Positions 8,321 through 17,283 of a stretch of 64,000 nucleotides of DNA are shown piece after piece (within the stretch, counting starts at the first letter, position 1; each line of letters begins with the position of its first letter). Below the pieces are notes generated by a model. The model made no database searches. It saw nothing but the letters and a program-made list of their open reading frames with translations, and was not told the origin of the DNA. Position numbers and translations under genes: made by a program. This DNA is from SpSt-398 sp041752235 (GTDB lineage Bacteria; Bacteroidota; Bacteroidia; Chitinophagales; Chitinophagaceae), in contig JBGSHM010000002.1 of assembly GCA_041752235.1 (NCBI GenBank), positions 62,001 through 126,000 of the forward strand, written 5' to 3'.

Positions 8321-9310
8321 ATGGGAAGAACAGTTGCCTTTCGTGAAGCCCTCCGGGAAGCCATGACCGAAGAAATGAGGAGAGATGATCGGGTTTTCCT
8401 GATGGGAGAGGAAGTAGCGGAATACAATGGGGCCTATAAAGTGAGCCAGGGAATGTTAGCCGAATTCGGGCCCAAAAGGGTGATCGATACTCCCATTGCC
8501 GAACTTGGTTTTACCGCTGTTGGAGTTGGCGCTGCCCAAAATGGCCTGCGTCCGATCGTTGAATTCATGACCTGGAACTTTGCTGTTCTGGCCTTAGATC
8601 AAATTTTAAATACCGCCAGTAAGATGCTGGCAATGAGTGGAGGTCAGGTAAACTGTCCAATCGTATTTCGCGGAGGCAATGGCTCTGCCGGTCAGCTAGG
8701 TGCACAGCACTCCACCGCTTTTGAATCCCTTTATGCCAATATCCCAGGTATCAAAGTGGTTTCCCCCAGCAATCCGTATGATGCCAAAGGACTTTTGAAA
8801 CAGGCCATCCGGTACGAAGAAGATCCCGTGATGTTCATGGAAAGTGAACAGATGTACGGTGATAAAATGGAGATCCCCGATGAGGAATATTATATCGAAC
8901 TGGGCAAGGCAGATATTAAAAAAGCCGGCTCCGATGTTACCATCGTTTCCTTCAATAAAATGATGAAAGTGGCACTAGGCGCCGCTTCCGAGCTGGAAAA
9001 AGAAGGGATCAATGCCGAAGTAATTGACCTCCGCACCATCCGTCCGCTGGATTGGATGACCATCCTGGAAAGTGTCAAAAAGACCAACCGCCTCGTAATT
9101 GTAGAAGAACAATGGCCTTTTGGGTCTGTTTCCTCCGAAATCAGCTACCAAATACAAAAAGAGGGTTTTGACTACTTAGATGCGCCGATCCGCCGAATCA
9201 CGGCTGCTGACGCACCCCTACACTATGCCCCCAACCTGGTTGCCGCCGCTTTGCCGGATGTTCCAAGGACCGTAAAACTGGTCAAAGAGGTCATGTATTT
9301 GAAGAAATAA
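8321..9310 (+). CDS. pdhB: pyruvate dehydrogenase E1 component, beta subunit
   Basis: 329 residues, with the transketolase-like pyrimidine-binding domain first (IDTPIAELGF contains the Glu that activates thiamine diphosphate) and the transketolase C-terminal domain from about residue 200. With the alpha subunit it decarboxylates pyruvate and acetylates lipoyl-E2. The start at 8321 (MGRTVAFREAL) is the family start; an upstream TTG frame translates repeats. The alpha subunit is not adjacent, so it must be encoded elsewhere. A branched-chain 2-oxoacid E1 beta is the alternative, but the sequence reads most like PdhB. Lipoyl synthase, needed for the E2 partner, is at 27.2 kb. Confidence 0.9.
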   Translation: MGRTVAFREALREAMTEEMRRDDRVFLMGEEVAEYNGAYKVSQGMLAEFGPKRVIDTPIAELGFTAVGVGAAQNGLRPIVEFMTWNFAVLALDQILNTASKMLAMSGGQVNCPIVFRGGNGSAGQLGAQHSTAFESLYANIPGIKVVSPSNPYDAKGLLKQAIRYEEDPVMFMESEQMYGDKMEIPDEEYYIELGKADIKKAGSDVTIVSFNKMMKVALGAASELEKEGINAEVIDLRTIRPLDWMTILESVKKTNRLVIVEEQWPFGSVSSEISYQIQKEGFDYLDAPIRRITAADAPLHYAPNLVAAALPDVPRTVKLVKEVMYLKK

Positions 9311-9339
9311 GACTGTATTTAAGATCATCGTTGCAACAC

Positions 9340-9378
9340 TATTTATTCCCGTGTTTTCAAGACACATGTGAATAAATA
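9340..9378 (+). other. hairpin downstream of pdhB
   Basis: TATTTATTC (9340-9348) pairs with GAATAAATA (9370-9378), with an inner GTGT/ACAC pairing. There is no T-run after it, so its role is uncertain. Confidence 0.45.
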
Positions 9379-9458
9379 AATCCCCGTCAATATTATTGGC
9401 TTTCAGGTTTTCCTTACATCTTTGTAACGGTTTTTCATAGGATATTGGATTTTACAAC

Positions 9459-9491
9459 GAGGCCGGATTTCTATCCAGCCTCTATTTTTTT
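9459..9491 (+). terminator. rho-independent terminator
   Basis: GAGGCCGGAT (9459-9468) pairs with ATCCAGCCTC (9473-9482; one mismatch) over a 4-nt loop, and a run of Ts follows. It probably ends the pdhB transcript, although it lies about 150 bp past the stop. Confidence 0.8.
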
Positions 9492-9564
9492 ATAGCCCGC
9501 TTATATCCTTCCTTTTCCCGGGCTTATCTCTTTTGCCTTAATTTTACCGCCTTAAATTCCAAGC

Positions 9565-10731
9565 ATGGCAGATGTATTGATCATTGATGATGAAAAAGCG
9601 ATCCGAAAGACGTTGAGCGAGATCCTCTCTTTTGAGGGGTATAAAATCGAAGAAGCCTCCGATGGGGAGGAAGGATTGAAGAAATTCAGAGAAAAAAGTT
9701 TTGATGTGGTCCTTTGCGATATCAAAATGCCCAAATTGGATGGCATCGAATTCCTTCAAAAAGCAGGGGAGGCCAATCCCGATGTACCAATTATCATGAT
9801 CTCCGGCCATGGCAACATTGAAACTGCTGTAGAAGCCGTAAAAGGCGGGGCCTATGATTATCTAGCCAAACCACCTGATCTTAATCGGTTACTCATAACG
9901 ATTAGGAATGCGATGGACAGGCGCAACCTGGCCACCGAAACACGTGTCCTTAAACGTAAGGTCAGCAAAGTGCAGGATATGGTGGGTCAATCGGATCCCA
10001 TTTTGCGTATCAAGGAAACCATTGAAAAAGTAGCTCCTACGGATGCCCGGGTATTGATCACCGGTGAAAATGGATCGGGTAAGGAACTCGTGGCCCGTTG
10101 GATACATGAAAAAAGCAACCGGGCCGGAGCCCCGTTGGTCGAGGTGAATTGTGCGGCCATTCCAAGTGAATTGATCGAAAGTGAGCTGTTTGGCCATGAA
10201 AAAGGGTCATTTACCTCCGCCATCAAACAACGCATCGGAAAATTTGAACAAGCCAATGGCGGTACACTCTTTCTGGATGAGATCGGCGATATGAGTGCGA
10301 GCGCCCAGGCCAAAGTACTCCGCGCCCTGCAGGAAGGCAAGATCACCCGGGTGGGTGGTGACAAAGAGATTAATGTGGATGTGCGGGTGATTGCCGCCAC
10401 TAATAAAGACCTGCTTCGGGAGGTGGAAGACAAGCATTTCCGGCTCGACCTTTACCATCGGTTGAGTGTGATCCTCATCCATGTGCCCTCTCTGAACGAC
10501 CGGAAAGACGATATTCCCTTGCTCACCGACCATTTCCTGACCGATATCTGCACCGAATACGGAATAGCCAAGAAATTGATACATCCAGATGCCAGCAAAA
10601 GCCTGCAGGACTATAACTGGTCGGGAAATATCCGTGAACTACGTAATGTGGTAGAACGGCTGGTCATCCTTTCAGGCAAAGAGATCACGGCTGAAGATGT
10701 CAGGAATTATGTGACCCCTAAGCAGCATTAA
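9565..10731 (+). CDS. NtrC-type response regulator (receiver + AAA+) lacking a DNA-binding domain
   Basis: 388 residues. Receiver domain 1-120: acidic pair D8/D9, phospho-acceptor D52 (CDIKMP), K102. AAA+ sigma-54-activation domain 140-370: Walker A GENGSGKE (167-174), Walker B TLFLDEIGD (near 235-242). Two things are unusual. The sigma-54-contacting loop, normally GAFTGA, reads GSFTSA (214-219). The protein also stops soon after the AAA+ lid (ending TPKQH) without the Fis-type helix-turn-helix. It may act from solution, through a partner, or through ATPase activity without sigma-54. No histidine kinase is adjacent. Confidence 0.9.
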   Translation: MADVLIIDDEKAIRKTLSEILSFEGYKIEEASDGEEGLKKFREKSFDVVLCDIKMPKLDGIEFLQKAGEANPDVPIIMISGHGNIETAVEAVKGGAYDYLAKPPDLNRLLITIRNAMDRRNLATETRVLKRKVSKVQDMVGQSDPILRIKETIEKVAPTDARVLITGENGSGKELVARWIHEKSNRAGAPLVEVNCAAIPSELIESELFGHEKGSFTSAIKQRIGKFEQANGGTLFLDEIGDMSASAQAKVLRALQEGKITRVGGDKEINVDVRVIAATNKDLLREVEDKHFRLDLYHRLSVILIHVPSLNDRKDDIPLLTDHFLTDICTEYGIAKKLIHPDASKSLQDYNWSGNIRELRNVVERLVILSGKEITAEDVRNYVTPKQH

Positions 10732-10831
10732 TTTCCTTAACAAATTATTCTGACCAGCATTGTTACAAATGGGGGGATTTGCCGACTCATTTGCAGGAAT
10801 AAAGAACCTTACTGCTTTAGGATTAATGTAA

Positions 10832-10839
10832 TAAATTTG
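10832..10839 (+). promoter_or_regulatory. -7 promoter box (TAAATTTG) of lepB
   Basis: TAnnTTTG match, 21 bp from G to the lepB ATG. Confidence 0.6.
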
Positions 10840-10859
10840 TTGACTTTAAACAATCGCCA

Positions 10860-12407
10860 ATGCCTTTTCAGCATTTATTGGTTATTTACCTGATCGGCAC
10901 TTTAATCGTCTTCCTGCCCTCCTTTGGTTTAGCCCGTCTCTTTCAAAAAGCCGGGGCGCCTGCCTGGAAAGCCTATATACCCTTTTACAATACCTGGGTT
11001 ATGCAGGAAATCGCCCAACGTCCCAAGCATTGGGTCTTCTGGCAGTTCATTCCTGTTGCAGGTTGGTTTATCAGTATGGGGATCTTTATTGAGTTTGTCA
11101 AACTCTTTGGCAAATTTAGTTTTGGCCAACATACCATGGCCTCCCTGTTGGCACCTATTTATTTTCCCGTTCTGGCGGCAGAAAAAAACCTGCGGTATTC
11201 CGGACCGGAAGCGGTAAAAAATTACAAAAAAGCAGGCTGGCGTGAATGGGTTGATGCGGCCATTTTTGCGATTGTGGCAGCCACCCTCATCCGACTTTTT
11301 GTTTTTGAAGCCTATACCATTCCAACGCCTTCCATGGAGAAATCGTTGCTGGTAAATGATTTTCTTTTTGTCAGCAAACTGAGCTATGGCCCGCGGGTAC
11401 CAAATACACCATTATCGGTACCATTTATCCATAATTACCTCCCGGCCTCCAAACGGAAATCCTATCTCGAGTGGATCAAAATACCATATATCCGCTGGTT
11501 TGCAGCGCCTGTAAAACGAGGTGATGCCGTGGTCTTCAACTTCCCGGCAGGGGATACCGTGATCAACCACAAAGATTTTCAATCCGCGAGACCTTATTAT
11601 GAATTAAAACGATGGATGGTCAATGGAAGCCCGGAGCAAAAGTCATTTGCCCAAATGGTGTTTAATGACCCGGAAACTTTTCCCATAGCCGTGCATCCCG
11701 TGGATAAGACAGATAATTATATCAAACGTTGTGTAGGTATTCCGGGGGACACATTATCCATCAAAGATGGACTGGTCTATATCAACAGCCAAAAACAAGA
11801 ACTGGCGCCTGATGCCCAAATGAACTATATCGTTACGATCAAAGGCAATTCCTATCTGGATCCCGACATCATGAAAGAGGAATATAACCTCGATGCCGAG
11901 AAATATGATTATCGTCTCGTCAGCGCTCCCAATGTATATCACATGCTGCTGACCGAAAAGGCCCGGCAGAAAATGACACAGGCGGGATTGATCCAGGATA
12001 TAAAACTGGATTACTCCGGAGGAGATGAACCCACTTTTCCGTATGACACCCTGCATCATTTTTCACGGGATAATTTTGGCCCGATCTGGATTCCCAAAAA
12101 AAATGCGACCATTACCCTCACGCCTGAGAATTTTGCGGTCTATGAAAGGGTAATTGGACACTATGAACATAATGACGTTCGTCGTGAAGGGAATACATTT
12201 TATATCAATGGAAATGCCACCAATCAGTACACCTTTAAAATGGATTATTACTGGATGATGGGGGATAACCGCATGGGTTCGCAGGACAGCCGCTATTGGG
12301 GATTTGTTCCCGAAGACCATGTGGTAGGAAAGGCCTGGATGATCTGGTTCAGCTTTGAAAAGGGCAAGGGCCCCCGGTGGAACCGGTTCTTCAAAATGGT
12401 CAGATAG
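10860..12407 (+). CDS. lepB: signal peptidase I
   Basis: 515 residues, the long Bacteroidota form. Cleaves signal peptides on the outer face of the inner membrane. Residues 1-110 hold several hydrophobic segments of a DUF5684-like membrane region. A further membrane anchor (132-150) leads into the S26 catalytic domain. Nucleophile S158 is in the motif TPSMEKS, the general-base Lys is in NYIKRCVGIPGD, and box E reads MMGDNRMGSQDSR near the C-terminus. A roughly 150-residue insertion separates the Lys box from box E. It is followed after 29 bp by cdd, probably in the same transcript. Confidence 0.95.
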   Translation: MPFQHLLVIYLIGTLIVFLPSFGLARLFQKAGAPAWKAYIPFYNTWVMQEIAQRPKHWVFWQFIPVAGWFISMGIFIEFVKLFGKFSFGQHTMASLLAPIYFPVLAAEKNLRYSGPEAVKNYKKAGWREWVDAAIFAIVAATLIRLFVFEAYTIPTPSMEKSLLVNDFLFVSKLSYGPRVPNTPLSVPFIHNYLPASKRKSYLEWIKIPYIRWFAAPVKRGDAVVFNFPAGDTVINHKDFQSARPYYELKRWMVNGSPEQKSFAQMVFNDPETFPIAVHPVDKTDNYIKRCVGIPGDTLSIKDGLVYINSQKQELAPDAQMNYIVTIKGNSYLDPDIMKEEYNLDAEKYDYRLVSAPNVYHMLLTEKARQKMTQAGLIQDIKLDYSGGDEPTFPYDTLHHFSRDNFGPIWIPKKNATITLTPENFAVYERVIGHYEHNDVRREGNTFYINGNATNQYTFKMDYYWMMGDNRMGSQDSRYWGFVPEDHVVGKAWMIWFSFEKGKGPRWNRFFKMVR

Positions 12408-12436
12408 GGGATTTCTTCACCTAAAAACAGACCGGT

Positions 12437-12931
12437 ATGAAGCCTCGTCAATTGACAACGGAATACCAGGAATTTGCTTCTGCAGCAGAATTGGATCAGG
12501 CAGATCGTGACCTGCTTCAGCAAGCGCATCAAGCTACCTCCGCTTCCTATGCCCCTTATTCACACTTTCATGTGGCAGCCGCAGCCAAATTGAATAACGG
12601 GAAGGTTTTAACCGGTACTAATCAGGAGAACGCTTCCTTTCCCGCGGGTATCTGCGCCGAGCGGGTATTACTCTCCGCCATCAGCTCCATCCACCCCGAT
12701 GCCACCATCGAATCGATGGCCATTACCTACGACAATGAACAGGGTTCCAGCGACCACCCCATTAGTCCTTGCGGTGTTTGCCGACAATCCCTCGCCGAAT
12801 ATGAATTAAGAAGTGGTAAGCCGATCCGGTTGATACTGGGAGGAAAAACAGGAACCGTGATTGTATTGTCAAGTGCAATGGAGTTACTGCCAATGGCGTT
12901 TACAGGACAGGAGATTAAGAAAAAGAAATAA
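12437..12931 (+). CDS. cdd: cytidine deaminase
   Basis: 164 residues. Deaminates cytidine and deoxycytidine in pyrimidine salvage. The zinc site is complete: CAERVLL supplies the first Cys ligand and catalytic Glu, PCGVCRQ the other two Cys ligands, which is the tetrameric (all-Cys) class. The substrate-binding segment NQENASFPAGICAE is present. It follows lepB by 29 bp. Its TAA stop is inside the first word of the next repeat element. Confidence 0.93.
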   Translation: MKPRQLTTEYQEFASAAELDQADRDLLQQAHQATSASYAPYSHFHVAAAAKLNNGKVLTGTNQENASFPAGICAERVLLSAISSIHPDATIESMAITYDNEQGSSDHPISPCGVCRQSLAEYELRSGKPIRLILGGKTGTVIVLSSAMELLPMAFTGQEIKKKK

Positions 12932-13005
12932 GGAATAATAAATAATAAATAAGAAAGGGGATCACCTTCCTTATTCCTTTTTTATTATTCCTCATTCCTT
13001 ATTTC
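12927..13005. repeat. heptad-repeat inverted element E (convergent gap)
   Basis: Left arm words AAATAAG, GAATAAT, AAATAAT, AAATAAG, then a short GGGGATCACC turn, then words TTCCTTA, TTCCTTT, TTTATTA, TTCCTCA, TTCCTTA. The arms are largely complementary. The element occupies the whole gap between convergent cdd and ogt and includes the cdd stop. Confidence 0.8.
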
Positions 13006-13502
13006 TAGAAAAGCGTTTGTATTCCGTATGTATACTTCGCCTCATGTTCAAGTAACCACTTCTTCCGCCATAGTCCGCCGGCATATCCAACCAAACTACG
13101 ATTGGAGCCAATTACCCGGTGACAGGGAACAATGATCGCGATCTGGTTTTTGCCATTGGCACTGGCAGCCGCACGAATGGCCTTTGCATCGCCCAATTGA
13201 CGCGCCAACTGAAGATAGGAGATCGTTTTCCCATAGGGGATTGTCATCAATTGATTCCAGACATCCTGTTGAAAAGCAGTGCCCTCCTGTTTGATCGGAA
13301 GATCAAATTGCCGAAGGGCCCCATTGAAGTACTGGATCAATTGTTCCACACAATGTACCATCACCTCCGGTAAATGACGGTGACGAGGTTCATGCACCTC
13401 CGTTTTATCATAAAAAGTGACTTCATGAATAAAGGTGCTATTGCCACTGATCTTTAACAGGCCAACAGGGGAGTGATAATATGTGGAAACTGATTCGTCC
13501 AT
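13005..13502 (-). CDS. ogt: methylated-DNA-[protein]-cysteine S-methyltransferase
   Basis: 165 residues. Transfers methyl or alkyl groups from O6-alkylguanine in DNA to its own cysteine. The acceptor Cys is in IIVPCHRVIGS. The preceding helix-turn-helix region (FQQDVWNQLMTIPYGKT) and the following VGYAGGLWRKKWLLEHE are typical. It starts 9 bp after the SirB1-like gene and probably shares its transcript. Confidence 0.94.
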   Translation of the reverse strand: MDESVSTYYHSPVGLLKISGNSTFIHEVTFYDKTEVHEPRHRHLPEVMVHCVEQLIQYFNGALRQFDLPIKQEGTAFQQDVWNQLMTIPYGKTISYLQLARQLGDAKAIRAAASANGKNQIAIIVPCHRVIGSNRSLVGYAGGLWRKKWLLEHEAKYTYGIQTLF

Positions 13503-13511
13503 ATGGATCGC

Positions 13512-14378
13512 TTAATCCAGCAGATCCGAAAGCTCCTGGAGTTCGGTTTGTTTATACAGATCCTTTTCCGAACTGAAACATTTACCCATTTCGGTCAGCA
13601 GATACTGAATGATCATCCGGTTACTCATTGGTTTAAAATAAGCCGGTACGGGATGGACCGCCAATCGTTTGAAATAATTCTCGGTATCCTGATGGGTAAA
13701 GACCAGCCCGGAGGTCGGGTCAATGTAAAATTCGATCTTTTCCCGGTGATCTTCGAGATTTTCATCTGAATAACCTGGTTTAAAATAAGCCAGGACAAAT
13801 TGCTTGGGGAGACCGACCGCTTTGACTGGAAGGTCCAATAATTCACTTAATACCAGGTATAATATCCCATTGCTTAACTGGTTACCTCTTTTGGCCTCGA
13901 TCGTTTTATGGATCAGGAATTCGTTAGGTTCCTGGTAATTGATCTCTGTCCCCTTAATTCCATAATAGCTGTATAAGATACTTGTCACGATCCGGATCTG
14001 CTCCAACGGGGTCAGGTAATTATTGAGCTCAAGCCAGATATTCCGGCGAATCTTTTCCACTTCAAGCAGGATAGGGGCGGTGGTAAGATCGGGGTATTGA
14101 AACTTGCTCACCAACATGGCACCCAGTAAGAGGTCGTGGTGCCCCGCAATATTCCATTGGCGAAAATCTTCCTTGAGGTCACGAAAATGGAGACGGTGAA
14201 TAAGCAATTCGATCCGCTCCTGTATCCCTGAATCGGGTGTTGTCTCCCACAAGTGCTCCAGGTTGGGGATCACAGGCTTCCCATAATCAATGATCTTTTC
14301 CGATACCAGACCAAATACTTCCTCATCGGGATCATCGATCAAGGTAAATAAGGCGGATAGCTCGTTGTTGGGTTCCAT
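13512..14378 (-). CDS. SirB1-like transglutaminase-fold protein
   Basis: 288 residues. The N-terminal ~100 residues look helical and HEAT-like. The middle matches the SirB1/Transglut_core2 pattern: the EPNEFLIHKTIEAKRGNQLS segment, then ILYLVLSELLDLPV and LPKQFVLAYF. No cysteine is visible at the position of a transglutaminase nucleophile, which is common in this family, so it is probably non-catalytic. Function is unknown. It is first in a two-gene unit with ogt and divergent from the Gfo/Idh/MocA gene. Confidence 0.8.
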   Translation of the reverse strand: MEPNNELSALFTLIDDPDEEVFGLVSEKIIDYGKPVIPNLEHLWETTPDSGIQERIELLIHRLHFRDLKEDFRQWNIAGHHDLLLGAMLVSKFQYPDLTTAPILLEVEKIRRNIWLELNNYLTPLEQIRIVTSILYSYYGIKGTEINYQEPNEFLIHKTIEAKRGNQLSNGILYLVLSELLDLPVKAVGLPKQFVLAYFKPGYSDENLEDHREKIEFYIDPTSGLVFTHQDTENYFKRLAVHPVPAYFKPMSNRMIIQYLLTEMGKCFSSEKDLYKQTELQELSDLLD

Positions 14379-14517
14379 GCTTGTTAATTAATATAAAATT
14401 CATCCTTCATAACGAATAAATCTCCATATAATTTTCCCCAGTTGTGGATTGAGTTTCACCTACCCTTTATTTGTCCATTTCTTCCGCTAATTCCTTATTT
14501 TAGCCAAAACGTCTGCT

Positions 14518-15948
14518 ATGCCCACTAATTCCCGCCGCAAATTCCTGAAGAATTCCTCTCTGGCTGCCGCCGGTTTTTTTATCGTGCCACGCCATGTGTT
14601 GGGAAAAGGGTTTATCCCGCCCAGTGATAAGCTCAATATTGCCGGTATCGGTGTAGGGGGTAAAGCGGAAGTGAACCTTCCCTATGCCTGGAACAATGGT
14701 GCGGAGAATATAACCGCCCTTTGTGACGTGGACGAACGGCAGGCCGTAAATGGACGAAAGAAATGGCCCAATGCCCCTTTTTACCGCGATTACAGGGAAA
14801 TGCTCGAAAAGGAGCATAAGAATATCGATGCGGTGATCATCACCACACCCGACCATATGCATGCCGTACAGGCCATGGCGGCTATGCAATTGGGCAAACA
14901 TGTTTATGTGGAGAAACCACTCACACACGATATTTATGAGGCGCGTATGTTGACGCTCGCAGAAAAGAAATACAAGGTTGTAACGCAGATGGGAAACCAG
15001 GGCAGCAGCGGGGATGATACGCGCATGGTGGAAACATGGATTCAGGCAGGAGTGATCGGTGATGTACATACCGTTCATGTGTGGACCAACCGCCCCACCT
15101 GGCCATCGGGCGTATCCATGCCCACCGGAAATTTTGAGGTACCCAAAGAGCTCTCCTGGGATCTTTGGCTGGGAACTGCTCCCGATAGAGCATATAACCC
15201 CGCTTATCATCCGGCTATCTGGAGAGGCTGGCAGGACTTTGGCACTGGCTCCCTGGGCGACATGGGCTGCCATTTTATGGATGTACCTTACCGGGCGCTT
15301 AAACTCAAATATCCTACCTCGGTAGAATGTAGTGTTACATCGGTTTACACCGGTTTCTTCCAGCAAAGCTTTTATGAAGGAAGTTTTCCTCCCTCTGCCA
15401 AGATACATATTCAGTTTCCGCGCCGGGATAAAATGGTGCCAGTGGAATTGATCTGGTATGATGGAGGAATCAAACCTCAACGTCCAAAAGAACTACTCCC
15501 CGATGAGAACTTTGCCGAGTGGGATGGAGGAATCCTATTTGAAGGAACCAAAGGAAAAATAATGGCCGGTTTATTCGGACGCAATGCTACGCTACTGCCG
15601 ACCAAATTGATGAAGACGGCGAAATTGCCAAAATCAAAATTCGCCTTTGTTGAAGGCGGTTCAGAAGGTCACCAGAACCAATGGGTAAAAGCCTGTAAGC
15701 AGGGCTATGGTGCCTATACCAGTTCACCATTCTCCCAATCAGGACCACTCACAGAAACCGTGTTGATGGGTAACCTCGCTGTATTGAGTTATAACCATTA
15801 CGATACGGATACTAAAGGCAATAAGAAATTCGAAGGGCGCAAGCAATTGATGTGGGATGGAGAGAATATGAAGATCACCAACTTTGAAGCCGCGAATCAG
15901 TTTGTAAAGAGAAAGTATAGAGCAGGGTGGGGGGATTTGGCAGTTTAA
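14518..15948 (+). CDS. Tat-exported Gfo/Idh/MocA-family oxidoreductase
   Basis: 476 residues. The N-terminus NSRRKFLKNSSLAAAGFF is a twin-arginine signal, so the folded, NAD-loaded protein is expected in the periplasm. A Rossmann domain follows (IAGIGVGGKAE, then ALCDVD), with the motif VYVEKPLTHD that carries the Lys-Pro pair of this family. The C-terminal half is the substrate-binding domain, with tryptophan-rich segments such as WDLWLGTAP. The family includes GH109-type glycosidases and inositol or sugar dehydrogenases; the substrate cannot be fixed from sequence. It is a single-gene unit ending at repeat B1. Confidence 0.9.
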   Translation: MPTNSRRKFLKNSSLAAAGFFIVPRHVLGKGFIPPSDKLNIAGIGVGGKAEVNLPYAWNNGAENITALCDVDERQAVNGRKKWPNAPFYRDYREMLEKEHKNIDAVIITTPDHMHAVQAMAAMQLGKHVYVEKPLTHDIYEARMLTLAEKKYKVVTQMGNQGSSGDDTRMVETWIQAGVIGDVHTVHVWTNRPTWPSGVSMPTGNFEVPKELSWDLWLGTAPDRAYNPAYHPAIWRGWQDFGTGSLGDMGCHFMDVPYRALKLKYPTSVECSVTSVYTGFFQQSFYEGSFPPSAKIHIQFPRRDKMVPVELIWYDGGIKPQRPKELLPDENFAEWDGGILFEGTKGKIMAGLFGRNATLLPTKLMKTAKLPKSKFAFVEGGSEGHQNQWVKACKQGYGAYTSSPFSQSGPLTETVLMGNLAVLSYNHYDTDTKGNKKFEGRKQLMWDGENMKITNFEAANQFVKRKYRAGWGDLAV

Positions 15949-15957
15949 GGAAAAATT

Positions 15958-16015
15958 TTACCGCCATGACACAAGGTCGCCAGGATATCTTTGTGCCCTG
16001 GCGCCTTTGCGGTAA
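15958..16015. repeat. octad-repeat inverted element B1 (convergent gap)
   Basis: Begins TTACCGC and ends GCGGTAA. It reads in 8-bp words: CGCCATGA, CACAAGGT, CGCCAGGA, TATCTTTG, TGCCCTGG, CGCCTTTG. Inner arms CGCCAGG/CCTGGCG pair. It fills the junction of two convergent genes. Confidence 0.8.
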
Positions 16016-16020
16016 ATATT

Positions 16021-17169
16021 TCAATCAAGTTTAATCGTCATGAAATCCGCGCTTGACATGATGTTCCCCGAAAAATCAAACAACGCGCAATTCTCCCAGG
16101 AGGAACCGATTCCATATCCATCATTCATGGAAGAACTGATCCAGGCAGGTTCCCAATATTGAACGCCTATTCCACCGCCTTTGTATACTGCAATTGCAAG
16201 GTCTTTCAGGTAACGGTATTGCTCCTCTTTGGAAAGTCCATATCCGGGAGCTGTATCTGTCGCGGAAAAAATATTTCCATAACTATCGCTTCCACCTGCA
16301 GCCCAGGGATAGGCTGTCTCAACGATCATCACTTGTTTTCCAAACCGGGTCTTAAGTGCCTTCAGGGTATCCGTGATCGCCTGCATACTGTTGACGGTTG
16401 CCCATTTACTATAATGGGAGAGGCCTACTATATCAAAATCGGTGACCCCTTTGGCTGTAATTCCTTGTAACCACCAATGGGCAGAATGGAGTTGTGCCTG
16501 ATGAAGAATGATCTTTGGTTTGATTGTTGAGGTTAGCGAAAAATCACGTACGGCTTTGATTCCTGATTTCAATAACTCAGAAAAATTATCATAGTTACCG
16601 GCATCCACCTTACCAACCGGCCAACACATTCCTCCATTCACTTCATTTCCCACTTGCACCATTTCAGGAGTCAGATTCTTTGATTTTAAATAATTGAGAA
16701 CAGCCAGGGTATAATTGTAAAGGGAATCTTTTAATAGAGAAAGGTTGAGCCCCGCCCAGGCGGCTGGCGTTTCCTGATGACCCGGATCAGCCCAGGTGTC
16801 GGAATAATGAAAATCAAGGTTTACGGCCATTCCCAGATCTTTAGCTCGTTTGATGGTCTTTTCTACATCATAGAGGTCATGGTAATAAGTTCCGGCATTG
16901 AGATTGGCTACCCACAGCGGGTTATGCCATATACGAACGCGTACTGTATTAGCACCTTTGTCTTTGAGTATTTGAAAGGGATCCTTTTGTACGCCATTGA
17001 CGCGGTATTGTCCGCCGTGTGCCTGAATATTATTGACAAAGGAGAGGTCGACACCCATGCTGAATGCGTTCCAGTTGTGAAAAACGGGTGTTTCTACCGG
17101 ATCGGTCTTCTTTTTGTCTTTGCAGTCGTACAGGCCCATAATAACAACGACAAACAGAAGTTTTTTCAT
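16021..17169 (-). CDS. arabinogalactan endo-beta-1,4-galactanase (GH53)
   Basis: 382 residues. Cleaves beta-1,4-galactan side chains of pectin. A hydrophobic N-terminus ends near DCKDKKK, which may be a weak lipobox (Cys16), suggesting a lipoprotein. The GH53 barrel follows: MGVDLSFV start, VRVRIWHNP, acid/base E176 (QVGNEVNGG) and nucleophile E284 (MIVETAYPW). It is an isolated gene: no transporter or beta-galactosidase is next to it. It is preceded by repeat B2 and topA on the same strand. Confidence 0.93.
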   Translation of the reverse strand: MKKLLFVVVIMGLYDCKDKKKTDPVETPVFHNWNAFSMGVDLSFVNNIQAHGGQYRVNGVQKDPFQILKDKGANTVRVRIWHNPLWVANLNAGTYYHDLYDVEKTIKRAKDLGMAVNLDFHYSDTWADPGHQETPAAWAGLNLSLLKDSLYNYTLAVLNYLKSKNLTPEMVQVGNEVNGGMCWPVGKVDAGNYDNFSELLKSGIKAVRDFSLTSTIKPKIILHQAQLHSAHWWLQGITAKGVTDFDIVGLSHYSKWATVNSMQAITDTLKALKTRFGKQVMIVETAYPWAAGGSDSYGNIFSATDTAPGYGLSKEEQYRYLKDLAIAVYKGGGIGVQYWEPAWISSSMNDGYGIGSSWENCALFDFSGNIMSSADFMTIKLD

Positions 17170-17197
17170 GTTAATAGCGTTTCAAATGTCTATAATC

Positions 17198-17276
17198 TTA
17201 CCGCAAAGACGCGAAGGCGCTAAGTCTGGCTAGAAGTCACTTGGAGCTCCCTTGCGCCATCGTGCCCTGGCGGTAA
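17198..17276. repeat. octad-repeat inverted element B2
   Basis: Starts TTACCGC and ends GCGGTAA. Left words CGCAAAGA, CGCGAAGG, CGCTAAGT; right words CTCCCTTG, CGCCATCG, TGCCCTGG. It lies between topA and the GH53 gene, both on the minus strand. Confidence 0.8.
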
Positions 17277-17283
17277 ATAGCCT

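Noticed and set aside
14500..15480. 326-codon reading frame opposite the Gfo/Idh/MocA gene
   Set aside because: Shadow of a recognisable enzyme; no start signal, no domain.
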